From Gammaproteobacteria bacterium (GTDB lineage Bacteria > Pseudomonadota > Gammaproteobacteria > Pseudomonadales > Azotimanducaceae), in contig QJYB01000070.1 of the NCBI GenBank assembly GCA_003247835.1, forward strand, positions 1-57,990: a stretch of DNA of 57,990 bases, written 5' to 3'. Both the position numbers and the translations under genes were made by a program. The notes below the pieces were generated by a model, which made no database searches, was not told the origin of the DNA, and worked only from the letters and a program-made list of their open reading frames with translations. Below are positions 14,747 to 24,289 of this stretch, piece by piece (within the stretch, counting starts at the first letter, position 1; the number at the start of each line of letters is the position of its first letter).

Positions 14747-16039
14747 CTACTGGCGGTAGTCTTCCAGGAAGCGTTCCAGTCGATCGAGGGCTTCGGCGAG
14801 ATCCTCGACCCGCGGCAGAAAAACGATCCGGAAGTGATCCGGTTCCGGCCAGTTGAATCCCGTACCCTGAACGACCAGTACCTTCTCCTGACGCAGCAGG
14901 TCCAGTGCGAACTGCTCGTCGTTGGTGATGTTGAACCGAGCGGTGTCGATCCTGGGAAAGAGATACAGCGCGCCTTTCGGCTTCACGCAGGAAATGCCTT
15001 CGATTTCGTTCAGCCGCTGCCAGGCGTAGTCCCGCTGATCGCGCAGACGACCGCCGGGCTGCAGGTACTCGAAGATGCTCTGGTAGCCGCCGAGTGCGGT
15101 CTGAATGGCGTGCTGGGTTGGCACGTTGGGACACAGACGCATGGATGCCAGGATGTCCAGCCCTTCGATGAAGTCTTTCGCGCGGTGCTTGGCGCCGCTC
15201 ACCACCATCCAGCCCGTTCGGAAGCCTGCCACACGGTAGGTTTTCGACAGACCGTTCATGGTCATGATCAGCACATCGTCCGCCAGGGAGGCCACAGGCA
15301 CGTGATCAGCGTTCTCGTAGAGGATCTTGTCGTAGATCTCGTCGGCGAACACCACGAGATCATGCTGACGGGCCATCTCGAGCATCTCCTCAAGCACGGC
15401 CCGGGGATAGACGGCGCCCGTGGGGTTGTTCGGGTTGATGATCACCATGGCCCGCGTTCGGTTGGTGATCAGGCTCCGCAGGTGCTCGAGGTCCGGTGCC
15501 CAGTCGGCACTCTCGTCACAGCGGTAGTGCCGGGCCCGGCCGCCGCAGAGGTGCGTGGCAGCGGTCCAGAGCGGATAATCTGGCGTGGGTATGAGCACTT
15601 CGTCGCCATTCTCGAGCAGGCCCTGCATACCCATGACCACGAGCTCGGAAACGCCATTGCCGACGTAGATGTCGTCGATTTCCACCCCCGGGATCTGCAG
15701 CTGCTGGCAGTACTGCATGATCGCCTTGCGGGCACTGTACAGGCCCTTGGACTCACAGTAGCCCTGGGACTGGGGCAGGTTATGGATCACATCGAGGAGT
15801 ATTTCTTCCGGCGCTTCGAATCCCCAGGGGGCCGGATTACCGATGTTGAGCTTGTAGACCCGATGTCCTTCTTCCTCGAGCCTGTACGCCTCCGCGAGCA
15901 CCGGTCCACGGATGTCGTAGCAGACGTCGTCGAGCTTGCTCGACTTGGTGATCTGCCTGGCCGGATGAGACCCGGAGCTGCCGTGCAGCGGGGTGACGGT
16001 CGTGTCTGGTCGGTTCGTTTCCATTAACTTGGCGCTCAT
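14747..16039 (-). CDS. alaA: alanine aminotransferase, AlaA-like
   Basis: A 430-residue fold-type I PLP aminotransferase. I chose ATG 16039; ATG 16024 is an alternative, and the 36 residues upstream look non-coding. [38 protein letters not shown] and [16 protein letters not shown] (the PLP lysine is the K of SKTYR) match E. coli AlaA/YfbQ (405 residues), which makes alanine from pyruvate and glutamate. The first 25 residues (Thr/Ser/His-rich) form an extension relative to the E. coli enzyme. The following gene on the same strand has no known link to alanine metabolism. Confidence 0.9.
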   Translation of the reverse strand: MSAKLMETNRPDTTVTPLHGSSGSHPARQITKSSKLDDVCYDIRGPVLAEAYRLEEEGHRVYKLNIGNPAPWGFEAPEEILLDVIHNLPQSQGYCESKGLYSARKAIMQYCQQLQIPGVEIDDIYVGNGVSELVVMGMQGLLENGDEVLIPTPDYPLWTAATHLCGGRARHYRCDESADWAPDLEHLRSLITNRTRAMVIINPNNPTGAVYPRAVLEEMLEMARQHDLVVFADEIYDKILYENADHVPVASLADDVLIMTMNGLSKTYRVAGFRTGWMVVSGAKHRAKDFIEGLDILASMRLCPNVPTQHAIQTALGGYQSIFEYLQPGGRLRDQRDYAWQRLNEIEGISCVKPKGALYLFPRIDTARFNITNDEQFALDLLRQEKVLVVQGTGFNWPEPDHFRIVFLPRVEDLAEALDRLERFLEDYRQ

Positions 16040-16193
16040 ACTAGAATTCTTGGCTGCCTGCGGATCCTGTGTGAGTGCCCGCAGGGGATGCCGAAACCCG
16101 GCAGCGGATTGCCGGAGGCATGTTAGCAGTACCCGCCATCGCAGCAACCCGATCGGTACTGTAACTAAATTGACTCAAGCCTGGGGACGACGG

Positions 16194-16598
16194 ATGGCCA
16201 AAGTGACGAAAACCGACGACGAATGGCGCTCGGAGCTCTCCGAACGTGAGTACGCGATCATGCGGGAATCGGCGACGGAACGTGCCTTTACCGGTGAGTA
16301 CTGGGACACCAAGACCCCAGGCACCTATCTCTGTCGCGGCTGCGGCACACCGCTTTTCGATTCGGTGACGAAATATGATTCCGGATCCGGCTGGCCGAGC
16401 TTCTATGCACCCGTTGCGGATTCGGCTGTGGAAACCCGGGCGGACCACAGCATGATGATGGAGCGGATCGAGGTGCTCTGCTCGAACTGCGAAGCGCACC
16501 TGGGTCACGTCTTTCCGGACGGGCCGCAGCCGACCGGGCTGCGTTACTGCATGAACTCGGCATCGCTCAAGCTCGAGGAGCGCGACGCGGACGACTAG
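16194..16598 (+). CDS. msrB: peptide-methionine (R)-S-oxide reductase MsrB
   Basis: A 134-residue protein from ATG 16194 with GGGGACG upstream. The two CxxC pairs that bind structural zinc are visible (CRGCG and CSNCE), [10 protein letters not shown] is the substrate-binding loop, and RYCMNSASL carries the catalytic cysteine. It reduces the R-epimer of methionine sulfoxide in oxidised proteins in the cytoplasm, using thioredoxin. It is divergent from the aminotransferase, so the roughly 150 bases between 16040 and 16193 hold promoters for both directions, though I could not pick clear boxes. Confidence 0.96.
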   Translation: MAKVTKTDDEWRSELSEREYAIMRESATERAFTGEYWDTKTPGTYLCRGCGTPLFDSVTKYDSGSGWPSFYAPVADSAVETRADHSMMMERIEVLCSNCEAHLGHVFPDGPQPTGLRYCMNSASLKLEERDADD

Positions 16599-16670
16599 CG
16601 GTTCTGCCGGTTCTCATCCAGATATCCGGCGGGCACCGTCCGCCATTTCCGAAGCAACAGGGGAGGAGAA

Positions 16671-18197
16671 GTGCATCCAGGAGTCATCGCGGCGAAAACG
16701 CCGGACAAGATCGCGTACGTCATGGCAGAGACCGGCCAGGCGATCACATTCGGCGAGCTGGAAACCGCCGCGAACCAGGGGGCGCAGCTGTTCCGCTCGC
16801 TGGGGCTGAAGCGTGGTGACCACATCGCCATCCTGCTCGAGAACCACCCCCGGTTCTTCCAGCTCTGCTGGGCGGCCCAGCGTTCGGGTCTGTACTACAC
16901 GGCCATCAGCTGGCGTCTGCAGCAGGAGGAAGTGGAGTACATCGTCGACAATTGCGAAGCCAGGGTTTTCATCGCTTCCTTCGCCAGAAAGGCGGTCGTC
17001 GAGGCGCTGGTCGACAAGATGCCAAACGTCATTGCCCGCTACATGCTCGATGGGGTCATCGACGGCTTCGAATCCTGGGATGACGCCATAGCCGCCATGC
17101 CGGCAACCCCCATTGCCGACCCTGCCGAAGGACAGGCGATGCTGTACTCGTCAGGCACGACCGGCTACCCCAAGGGAGTGAAGAAACCCCTGCCGGAGCA
17201 CCCCTACGGCGAAGGCATGGACATCAATCTGATGGGTGCGCTGTACGGCGCCGACGAGAACTCCATCTACCTCTCTCCCGCGCCGCTTTATCATGCGGCC
17301 CCACTGGCGTTCACCATGGGTCTGCTCCGGCAGGGTGTGCAGGTGATTGTCATGGAACATTTCGACGCGGAGATGGCGCTCCGCTACATCCAGGACTACC
17401 GCGTTACGCACAGCCAGTGGGTACCCACGATGTTCGTGCGGATGCTGAAGCTCCCGGAGGACGTACGGCTCGCCTACGACGTGTCTTCCCTGCGTTGTGC
17501 CATTCATGCCGCGGCACCCTGCCCGATTCCGGTGAAGGAGCAGATGATCGAATGGTGGGGTCCCGTCATCTACGAGTACTACGCGGGTACCGAAGGCAAC
17601 GGCTTCGTGCAGCTCAACTCCGAGGAGTGGCTCGCCCACAAGGGATCGGTCGGCAAGCCGCTCAACTGCCAGGTGCACATCTGTGACGATGACGGCAACG
17701 AGTTGCCGGTCGGAGAGGCAGGTACGATCTACATGAGCGGCGGTGGCGAGTTCGAATATTACAAGGACGACGAGAAGACGGCCGGGTCGAGGCATCCCAG
17801 AGGCTGGACGACGCTCGGCGACGTGGGCTATCTGGACGAGGACGGTTATCTGTACCTCACCGACCGCAAGCACTTCATGATCATCTCCGGGGGCGTGAAC
17901 ATCTATCCTCAGGAGGCGGAGAACGTGCTGATCACCCATCCCAAGGTGATGGACGTTGCGGTCTTCGGTGTACCCAACGAGGAGTTCGGAGAGGAGGTGA
18001 AGGCGGTCGTTCAGCCGAAGCATATGGCGGACGCCACGCCGGAACTCGCCATCGAGCTGATGGACTACTGCCGCTCGAAGCTCTCCCACATCAAGTGCCC
18101 GCGCTCGCTGGATTTCCGCGAGGAGCTGCCCCGGCACCCGACCGGCAAGCTGTACAAGCGACTGCTGAAGGACGAGTACTGGCAGCAGAAGGCGTAA
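16671..18197 (+). CDS. acyl-CoA synthetase (AMP-forming)
   Basis: A 508-residue adenylate-forming enzyme starting at GTG 16671, eight bases after a strong GGGGAGGAG. The P-loop LYSSGTTGYPKGVKK, YEYYAGTEGNG (A5 motif), GWTTLGDVGYLDEDGYLYL and the hinge and C-terminal region YLTDRKHFMIISGGVNIYP are all present. The final PTGKLYKR provides the catalytic lysine. It activates a carboxylic acid as acyl-AMP and transfers it to CoA. Closest in style to medium-chain or aromatic acid CoA ligases of Proteobacteria; the substrate is not predictable here. An enoyl-CoA hydratase and SDRs elsewhere in the window fit a general fatty or cyclic acid degradation capacity but are not linked. Confidence 0.92.
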   Translation: MHPGVIAAKTPDKIAYVMAETGQAITFGELETAANQGAQLFRSLGLKRGDHIAILLENHPRFFQLCWAAQRSGLYYTAISWRLQQEEVEYIVDNCEARVFIASFARKAVVEALVDKMPNVIARYMLDGVIDGFESWDDAIAAMPATPIADPAEGQAMLYSSGTTGYPKGVKKPLPEHPYGEGMDINLMGALYGADENSIYLSPAPLYHAAPLAFTMGLLRQGVQVIVMEHFDAEMALRYIQDYRVTHSQWVPTMFVRMLKLPEDVRLAYDVSSLRCAIHAAAPCPIPVKEQMIEWWGPVIYEYYAGTEGNGFVQLNSEEWLAHKGSVGKPLNCQVHICDDDGNELPVGEAGTIYMSGGGEFEYYKDDEKTAGSRHPRGWTTLGDVGYLDEDGYLYLTDRKHFMIISGGVNIYPQEAENVLITHPKVMDVAVFGVPNEEFGEEVKAVVQPKHMADATPELAIELMDYCRSKLSHIKCPRSLDFREELPRHPTGKLYKRLLKDEYWQQKA

Positions 18198-18228
18198 CGC
18201 CAGGCCTTGAGTTCTGACGAATCGGCGG

Positions 18229-19161
18229 CTACTGGCTGCCGAGCAGGTTCGCCGGGGCGTACTGGTCGGTCAGCACCCGAGCGGTGGTATCCCAGTCCGG
18301 CTTCGTGGTGAATGCAGGCAGATAGTCGCTGATCCGTACCCCGTAGGGCGTGAGTCTGCCTGCCAGCATGCTGGCCGCTCCCGCCCGCGTGGCGACATCC
18401 GGCAACTCGCCGTTCACGGCGATGATGATGCGGTTGGCCGAGACCTGGGAGCGGATGTTGTAGAAGGATCCGAAGACGGCCTGATAGGTCGTCGACTCGT
18501 GATCGTAGAGCCGGCTGATGGCAAAGGTGTTGGCTGCCAGCACACCGCCGGGAGTGAGCAGCTGCCGCGTTTCCTCCAGATACTCCCTGGTCATGAGGTG
18601 CTCGGGGATGTAGTCACCGTTGAAGGCATCCAGCATGATGAGGTCGTATCGGGTCTCCGCACCGACAGCCCGTTTGGTGAAGACCCGGGCATCCTTGAGG
18701 ATCACCTGCAGCCGCTCGCTCTCGGTGAACCCGAAATAGGTTTCCGCCACGGTTTTCACCGCCGGATCGATCTCCACGACGTCCACGCTCGCGGTCGGGT
18801 AGAGCTGGTGCAGCGCCGTGGGCAGTGTCCCGCCGCCCAGCCCGACCACGAGGATGTGCCGCGGCTCCGGATCGAACAGCAGGCTCAGCATCATCATGTG
18901 GGCGTATGGAAAGACCATGCGCTTCGGATCGTTCCGGTCCAGACAGGACTGGTTGCGCTGGTCTCTGCGCACCGAGAACTGCAGGCAGATCAGACTGCCG
19001 CGCTCGTCCACCAGTATCGTGCTGTAGAGCGACTTCTCCCGGTGGATAATCTTCGCTTCCGCGGCAGCAGGGACAAGCGCGAACAGGGCACAGCAGAGCA
19101 GCGCCGCGACACCCTTTCGCGACCAGACGTTGTTCGGTGCTTCAGGCGACGGAGTCGTCAC
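18229..19161 (-). CDS. spermidine-synthase-like methyltransferase-fold protein with N-terminal signal or anchor
   Basis: A 310-residue protein from ATG 19161, whose start overlaps the membrane-protein gene upstream by four bases. Residues 15-36 form a hydrophobic segment ending AAAEA, which would be read as a signal peptide or anchor. The rest is the SpeE-like Rossmann domain: ILVVGLGGGTLPTALHQLYP, VDVVEIDP and LIMLDAFNGDYIPEHL. The DSTDP-type motif that holds the aminopropyl acceptor in true spermidine synthases is replaced by DAFNG, so polyamine synthesis is doubtful. In other bacteria this domain is the C-terminal half of a fused MFS/spermidine-synthase-like membrane protein; here the two halves are separate genes. 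Confidence 0.85.
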   Translation of the reverse strand: MTTPSPEAPNNVWSRKGVAALLCCALFALVPAAAEAKIIHREKSLYSTILVDERGSLICLQFSVRRDQRNQSCLDRNDPKRMVFPYAHMMMLSLLFDPEPRHILVVGLGGGTLPTALHQLYPTASVDVVEIDPAVKTVAETYFGFTESERLQVILKDARVFTKRAVGAETRYDLIMLDAFNGDYIPEHLMTREYLEETRQLLTPGGVLAANTFAISRLYDHESTTYQAVFGSFYNIRSQVSANRIIIAVNGELPDVATRAGAASMLAGRLTPYGVRISDYLPAFTTKPDWDTTARVLTDQYAPANLLGSQ

Positions 19162-19754
19162 GGAACGTCCTGCAGGCGTCCCGCGGCGAACGCTATTCCG
19201 GCCATCAGCAGCAGGGCCCCTGCAAGCAGCGTAAGAATCGTGTTCATCTCGAACCAGAGCACGAAGTAGAACGAAGTAGCGAGTGTACCGAGGGCGCTGC
19301 CCATGGTGGAGACGAAGTAGAGGCGTCCGGCGACCTGACCGGATTCATGTGTGGATGCCACCAGCAGGCGGACGGAGTAGGGGGAGATCATGCCCATGAT
19401 CACCGTCGGCAGGATGAACAGGAAGCCGGCGGCGAGCAGGGAACCGTAGCGCGGATCCTCGACCCGCTCGAAGATCCATACCATCAGGGGTTCTGCCATA
19501 TAGACGAGTGGGTAAAGCAGCACGGCGGCGACGGCAAAGATCAGGCCGAACCGGGTCAGCGACGGGCGGTGCAGCGACAGCCGCCCGCCGAACAGGTAAC
19601 CCAGAGCCAGGGACAGCATGAAGACCGTGATGATGCTGCCCCACACGTAGATACTCGAGCCGAAGTAGGGCGCCAGCACCCTGCCACCGAGCAGTTCGAG
19701 CGACATGATCACGAAGCCACCGGTGAAGGCGAGCACATAGATGATGGCAGGCAC
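19158..19754 (-). CDS. polytopic membrane partner of the spermidine-synthase-like protein
   Basis: A 198-residue protein starting at GTG 19754. It has about six membrane segments and the features of the N-terminal half of fused MFS/spermidine-synthase-like proteins: FVIMSLELLGGRVLAPYFGS, then VWGSIITVFMLSLALGY and LFGGRLSLHRPS. The 4-base overlap with the catalytic half suggests coupled translation and a complex. There is no recognisable ribosome binding site before the GTG, because the upstream sequence is an AT-rich tract. In-frame codons before it run into a stop within about 30 bases without another start. The substrate, if any, is unknown. Confidence 0.82.
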   Translation of the reverse strand: MPAIIYVLAFTGGFVIMSLELLGGRVLAPYFGSSIYVWGSIITVFMLSLALGYLFGGRLSLHRPSLTRFGLIFAVAAVLLYPLVYMAEPLMVWIFERVEDPRYGSLLAAGFLFILPTVIMGMISPYSVRLLVASTHESGQVAGRLYFVSTMGSALGTLATSFYFVLWFEMNTILTLLAGALLLMAGIAFAAGRLQDVP

Positions 19755-19990
19755 TATATTATGATCAATATCAATAGGTTATGTGGAATTATTAATATGA
19801 AACTAATTATATGGTGGTCCGGCTGCCACAGAGCACTCAGACACGAGCCGCCGCCAGTGCGTGGGCGCGGGAGAAAGCGGCGGGCAGTGTACAAACGGGC
19901 ACATCGAAATAACAACCCGGCAGTTGAGACACCCTGGTGCATCCAGTCTAATGGCGCCCGTTCCTGTTCCCACCCGGAGCTTGTTTTTCC
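19755..19990 (+). promoter_or_regulatory. AT-rich intergenic control region between the split SpeE-like pair and cysD
   Basis: From 19755 to about 19812 the sequence is strikingly AT-rich inside a GC-rich chromosome (TATTATGATCAATATCAATA and ATTATTAATATGAAACTAAT). Both flanking operons point away from it. AT-rich DNA upstream of cysD is where CysB-type activators bind in enterobacteria, so this may be the sulfate-assimilation control region; I could not identify a definite -10/-35 pair. From ATG 19797 a 65-codon frame runs to TGA 19992-19994, overlapping the cysD GTG as GTGA. Its product is Arg/His-rich and may be accidental. A GGAG for cysD lies at 19976-19979. Confidence 0.45.
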
Positions 19991-20896
19991 GTGACGCGGC
20001 GGCGTACCCATCTCGAACGGCTCGAAGCCGAGAGCATCCACATCATGCGCGAGGTCATGGCCGAGGCCGAGAACCCGGTGATGCTCTATTCCATCGGCAA
20101 GGACTCGTCGGTGATGCTGCATCTCGCCATGAAGGCGTTCTACCCGTCCAGGCCGCCGTTTCCGCTGCTGCACGTGGATACCACCTGGAAGTTCCGGGAG
20201 ATGATCGAGTTCCGCGACCGTCGCGCGGCTGAGCTCGGCCTCGATCTCATTGTCCACATCAACGAAGAGGGTGTTGCCCAGGGGATCGGTCCCATCACCC
20301 ATGGTTCGACCGTGCATACGGATGTCATGAAGACCCAGGCGTTGAAGCAGGCCCTTGATCGCTATGGATTCGATGCCGCGTTCGGCGGGGCACGGCGTGA
20401 TGAAGAGAAATCACGAGCCAAGGAGCGCGTATTCTCGTTTCGCAGTGCTCAGCACCGGTGGGACCCCAAGAACCAGCGTCCGGAGCTCTGGCAGCTCTAC
20501 AACGGTCGGGTGCGCAAGGGCGAATCGATGAGGGTCTTTCCCCTGTCCAACTGGACGGAGCTCGACATCTGGCAGTACATCCATCAGGAGTCCATTCCCA
20601 TCGTGCCGCTGTACTTTGCCAAGCAGCGTCCGGTGGTGAAGCGGAACGGCATGCTGATCATGGTGGACGATGACCGGCTCGAGCTCGAAGAGGGTGAGGT
20701 GGTGGAGCAGCGGATGGTCCGTTTCCGCACGCTCGGCTGCTACCCGCTCACCGGTGCCATCGAGAGCACGGCGACGGACCTTCCGGGCATCATCGAGGAG
20801 ATGCTGATCACCCGCGTCTCCGAGCGGCAGGGTCGGGCCATCGACTTCGACACCTCTGCTTCCATGGAGAAGAAGAAGCAGGAGGGATATTTCTGA
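19991..20896 (+). CDS. cysD: sulfate adenylyltransferase subunit 2 (CysD)
   Basis: A 301-residue protein starting at GTG 19991, of normal length for Cys[21 protein letters not shown] is the PP-loop of this ATP-pyrophosphatase family, and [31 protein letters not shown] and LGCYPLTGA are the conserved blocks. With CysN it forms APS from ATP and sulfate, the GTPase of CysN driving the reaction. Its TGA shares bases with the ATG of cysNC, so the two subunits are translationally coupled. Confidence 0.96.
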   Translation: MTRRRTHLERLEAESIHIMREVMAEAENPVMLYSIGKDSSVMLHLAMKAFYPSRPPFPLLHVDTTWKFREMIEFRDRRAAELGLDLIVHINEEGVAQGIGPITHGSTVHTDVMKTQALKQALDRYGFDAAFGGARRDEEKSRAKERVFSFRSAQHRWDPKNQRPELWQLYNGRVRKGESMRVFPLSNWTELDIWQYIHQESIPIVPLYFAKQRPVVKRNGMLIMVDDDRLELEEGEVVEQRMVRFRTLGCYPLTGAIESTATDLPGIIEEMLITRVSERQGRAIDFDTSASMEKKKQEGYF

Positions 20897-22812
20897 TGAG
20901 TGATCAGGCTCCCGCAACCCATGTCGCGATTGAAGCTTACCTCGCCGAGCAGGCAGAACAGACCGAGCTGCGTTTCCTCACCTGTGGCAGCGTGGACGAC
21001 GGCAAGAGCACGCTGATCGGTCGTCTGCTCTATGACTCCAAGCTCATCTTCGAGGATCAGCTTGCGGCGCTGGAAGCGGACAGCCGCCGGCAGGGTACCC
21101 AGGGAGAGGACATCGATCTCGCGCTGCTGGTCGACGGTCTCGCCGCGGAACGGGAGCAGGGGATTACCATCGATGTTGCCTACCGATTCTTCGCCACCGA
21201 CAAACGACGGTTCGTCGTGGCCGATACTCCGGGCCACGAGCAGTACACCCGCAACATGGCAACCGGCGCCTCCAATGCGGAGCTGGCCGTCATCCTGGTG
21301 GATGCGCGCAAAGGCGTGCTGACTCAGACAAAGCGCCACAGCTACATCGTCTCCCTGTTCGGGATCAGCGAAGTGGTGCTGGCGGTCAACAAGATGGATC
21401 TGGTGGATTTCGATCAGTCGGTCTTCGACGACATCGTGGCCGAATACCGCGCCTTCGCGGGCAATCTCGGTGCCGGATTGAACATCACTGCCATCCCTGT
21501 GTCGGCGCTCAAGGGTGACAACGTCACAAAGGCATCGAATGTCATGCCGTGGTACTCCGGGCCGACGCTGCTGGGTTACCTGGAGAGCGTGCAGGTGGGT
21601 GCCCTCGAGGATGCTCACCCGTTTCGGATGCCGGTGCAGTGGGTGAACCGGCCGAACCTGGATTTCCGCGGATTCAGCGGCACCATTGCCGCAGGTGCGG
21701 TGCGACCCGGTGACGCCGTCAGGGTGCTGCCGTCCGGCAAGACCAGCCGCGTGAACCGCCTGGTGACCTACGACGGCGATCTGGACGAGGCAGGTCCCGG
21801 CGAGGCGGTAACCCTGGTGCTCGAGGACGAGATCGATATCAGTCGGGGTGACGTCGTCACCGCCGCCCAGGCGCCGTGTCAGGTATCGGATCAGTTCGCC
21901 GTGCACCTGCTCTGGATGCACGACGCACCCCTCTATCCGGGCCGTCAGTACTACCTGAAGACAGGCGCGCGGACGGTGCCCTGCGTGGTCACGGAGCTCA
22001 AGCACAAGATCAACGTCAACACGCTGGAACAGCTGCCCGCGCGCTCGCTGGAGCTCAACGAGCTGGGCGTGGGGAACATCAGCCTCTCGCACAGGATCGC
22101 GTTCGAACCCTACACGGACAACCACGTGCTCGGCAGCTTCATCCTCATCGACCGGCAATCTCTTGAGACGGTCGGTGTAGGACTGATCGACTTCTCGCTG
22201 CGACGTGCAGACAACGTCCACTGGCAGGCCCTGTCCGTGAACAAGACCCGGCGCAGTGCGCTCAAACATCAGAAGCCGTGCGTCATCTGGTTCACCGGGT
22301 TATCCGGGTCCGGTAAGTCCACCATCGCCAACCTGCTGGAAAGCCGTCTTCATGACGAGCACCGGCATACCTACGTGCTGGACGGGGACAACGTCCGTCA
22401 CGGCTTGAACCGGGACATCGGGTTCACCGAGGCCGACAGGGTGGAGAACATCCGTCGCGTCGGCGAGGTGGCGAAGCTCATGGTGGACGCTGGCCTCATC
22501 ACCATTGCCTCGTTCATCTCACCCTTCGCCAGCGAGCGGCGCATGGTCCGGGATCTGCTCGAACCCGGAGAGTTCATCGAGGTGTTCGTGGACACACCGC
22601 TCGACGTCTGCGAGGCCCGCGATCCCAAGGGGCTCTACCGGAAGGCCCGGGCAGGGGAGATTGCTAACTTCACCGGCGTGGAGCAGGACTATGAGGCGCC
22701 CGAGCATGCGGAGGTCACACTGCACACCGTGAACTGCACGCCGGAAGAAGCGGCGGAATCGCTGCTCGACTATCTCCGGGAGCGGGGTTTTCTCGACAGC
22801 GCGGTGAGCTGA
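20896..22812 (+). CDS. cysNC: bifunctional sulfate adenylyltransferase subunit 1 / APS kinase (CysNC fusion)
   Basis: A 638-residue fusion. The N-terminal part is the EF-Tu-like GTPase Cys[16 protein letters not shown] near residue 32, [15 protein letters not shown] and NKMDLVDFD, followed by the beta-barrel domains. From about residue 445 it continues as APS kinase CysC, with the P-loop [17 protein letters not shown] near 469 and the [15 protein letters not shown] substrate loop. The product makes APS and then PAPS. Such fusions are common in bacteria that also use PAPS for sulfation. Its stop overlaps the ATG of the next gene by one base. Confidence 0.96.
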   Translation: MSDQAPATHVAIEAYLAEQAEQTELRFLTCGSVDDGKSTLIGRLLYDSKLIFEDQLAALEADSRRQGTQGEDIDLALLVDGLAAEREQGITIDVAYRFFATDKRRFVVADTPGHEQYTRNMATGASNAELAVILVDARKGVLTQTKRHSYIVSLFGISEVVLAVNKMDLVDFDQSVFDDIVAEYRAFAGNLGAGLNITAIPVSALKGDNVTKASNVMPWYSGPTLLGYLESVQVGALEDAHPFRMPVQWVNRPNLDFRGFSGTIAAGAVRPGDAVRVLPSGKTSRVNRLVTYDGDLDEAGPGEAVTLVLEDEIDISRGDVVTAAQAPCQVSDQFAVHLLWMHDAPLYPGRQYYLKTGARTVPCVVTELKHKINVNTLEQLPARSLELNELGVGNISLSHRIAFEPYTDNHVLGSFILIDRQSLETVGVGLIDFSLRRADNVHWQALSVNKTRRSALKHQKPCVIWFTGLSGSGKSTIANLLESRLHDEHRHTYVLDGDNVRHGLNRDIGFTEADRVENIRRVGEVAKLMVDAGLITIASFISPFASERRMVRDLLEPGEFIEVFVDTPLDVCEARDPKGLYRKARAGEIANFTGVEQDYEAPEHAEVTLHTVNCTPEEAAESLLDYLRERGFLDSAVS

Positions 22813-23597
22813 TGTTCACGCTGCTGACGCGGCTGGCGGCCCGGCAGCGTCCGGAACAGGCTCACGTCAGCGGTGCCCGGCTCACCCGCATCGGCCGCGG
22901 TGCCTGGGTCGCCGATCGGGAGCTCGTCTACGGCAGGCGTTCCCGGTTGCCGTTGAGAATGGTGGTGATCGAGCATGCCCCTGGTGAGCTCACGCTGTAC
23001 TCCCCCGTCAGCCTCGACGATGGAACGCTGGAAGCCCTGAACGGCCTTGGCTCGGTGACGCGCATCATCGTGCCCAACCGGTTTCACACTCTGTTCGTCG
23101 GTCGGGCGATGGACGCCTACCCTGATGCGGAACTCCTGCTGCCAGCGGCGGATGGTGGGCTGCTCTCCCGTTTTCCGCGACGCGGCAGGCACGTCCTGCA
23201 ATCCGTACGGATCGGCGACCGGACGGAGCTCGAGCCGGTGCGTTGTCGTGACGGGCTCGTGGAACTGGTGCTCTATCACGATCCGGCGGAGCTCCTGGCG
23301 GTATGTGATCTGCTCTTCAATCTGCAGAGTGCCATCGGGTTGCAGCGGCTCGTGCTCCGCCTGAATGGTGTCTGGCGCAAACCTGCACAGTCCCGTCTGC
23401 AGAAGATGCTGCTGCTTAAAGATCACGAAAGCCTCGCCGCGTTCTACCGTTGGGCCATGGGCAAGCCGTTCTCCCAGATCAGCATGGCCCATGGCCAGCT
23501 GATCGCCGAAGACCCGAGGGAAAAGTTCTATCAGCTGTTCGGAAGCTACGGCGCCGGAGGCGCGACACGTGTGGCGCCCGGCGCCGGGTCAGGCTAG
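22812..23597 (+). CDS. DUF4336-like protein (metallo-hydrolase fold)
   Basis: A 261-residue protein starting at the ATG that overlaps the cysNC stop. The N-terminal half (MVVIEHAPGELTLYSPVSLD, IIVPNRFHTLFVG, and AYPDAELLLPA) matches the layout of DUF4336 proteins, which have a degenerate metallo-beta-lactamase fold. The C-terminal part contains a conserved-looking helical region (RWAMGKPFSQISMAHGQLIA). The classical HxHxDH metal site is absent, so catalytic activity is uncertain. The gene is the first of three non-cys genes in the cysD operon. Confidence 0.75.
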   Translation: MFTLLTRLAARQRPEQAHVSGARLTRIGRGAWVADRELVYGRRSRLPLRMVVIEHAPGELTLYSPVSLDDGTLEALNGLGSVTRIIVPNRFHTLFVGRAMDAYPDAELLLPAADGGLLSRFPRRGRHVLQSVRIGDRTELEPVRCRDGLVELVLYHDPAELLAVCDLLFNLQSAIGLQRLVLRLNGVWRKPAQSRLQKMLLLKDHESLAAFYRWAMGKPFSQISMAHGQLIAEDPREKFYQLFGSYGAGGATRVAPGAGSG

Positions 23598-23629
23598 CAT
23601 CGCCGCGACACCGACCGGATGGACGAGGT

Positions 23630-24289
23630 TTGGAGTTTTCCGGCAAGTACCACGAAGCAGACTTTCCCGAACGTTACGCGGACAAACATGCCAGGACGCT
23701 GACGCGGCGCGCCAACGACCGACGGGAGCAGGCGCTGCTGGCCCGTTGCCTCACCGTCTGCGCCTGCAGCGACTCGCTGGCAGACATCGGCTGCGGCCCG
23801 GGTCGTTTCTGGCCGACGCTTGCAAGCACCGATGTCCCGGACCTTTATGCCCTCGACGTCAGTCACGCCATGTTGAGCTTCGCGCGAGAACATCACGGCG
23901 TGCTGGGTCAGCGGTTCCGCGTGGCCGCAGGGAGCGTCCTGTCGCTGCCCTATGTCGACAACGCATTCGAGACCGTCGCCTGTCTGCGCCTCCTCCATCA
24001 CTTCGGTGATCGCCTCCAGCGGCGCAGAGCGCTCGGTGAGCTCGCCCGGGTGGCGCGGAACCATGTGATTGTGTCTTTGTGGACGGATGGGAACTACAAA
24101 GCCTGGCGCCGCGCCCGGCTCGAGCGCCGACGTGGACGGCGGCCCTATGAGAACCGGCACGTGATCCCCCGCGGCGTGCTGCAGGAGGACTTCACGGCGG
24201 CAGGGCTCGTCGTTGAACGACACTTCGATCTGGTACCCGCCTTCTCGCAATGGCGCTACTACGTGCTCGGCAAGATGGATTCCCGGTGA
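23630..24289 (+). CDS. class I SAM-dependent methyltransferase
   Basis: A protein of about 219 residues. The most probable start is TTG 23630 (LEFSGKYHEADFPERYADKH), although the GAGG is only one base upstream, so translational coupling from the previous gene or another start is possible; the longer frame from 23450 overlaps the DUF4336 gene. SLADIGCGPGRFWPTLA is motif I, LYALDVSHAMLSFA motif II, and YVDNAFETVACLRLLHHFGD motif IV, placing it with UbiE/Methyltransf_11-type enzymes. The substrate is unknown. It ends in a GTGA overlap with the following kinase-like gene, which suggests a shared pathway. Confidence 0.82.
   Translation: MEFSGKYHEADFPERYADKHARTLTRRANDRREQALLARCLTVCACSDSLADIGCGPGRFWPTLASTDVPDLYALDVSHAMLSFAREHHGVLGQRFRVAAGSVLSLPYVDNAFETVACLRLLHHFGDRLQRRRALGELARVARNHVIVSLWTDGNYKAWRRARLERRRGRRPYENRHVIPRGVLQEDFTAAGLVVERHFDLVPAFSQWRYYVLGKMDSR

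Noticed and set aside
18229-19161. True spermidine synthase
   Set aside because: The acceptor-site motif of polyamine aminopropyltransferases is not present, and the N-terminus carries a hydrophobic leader.
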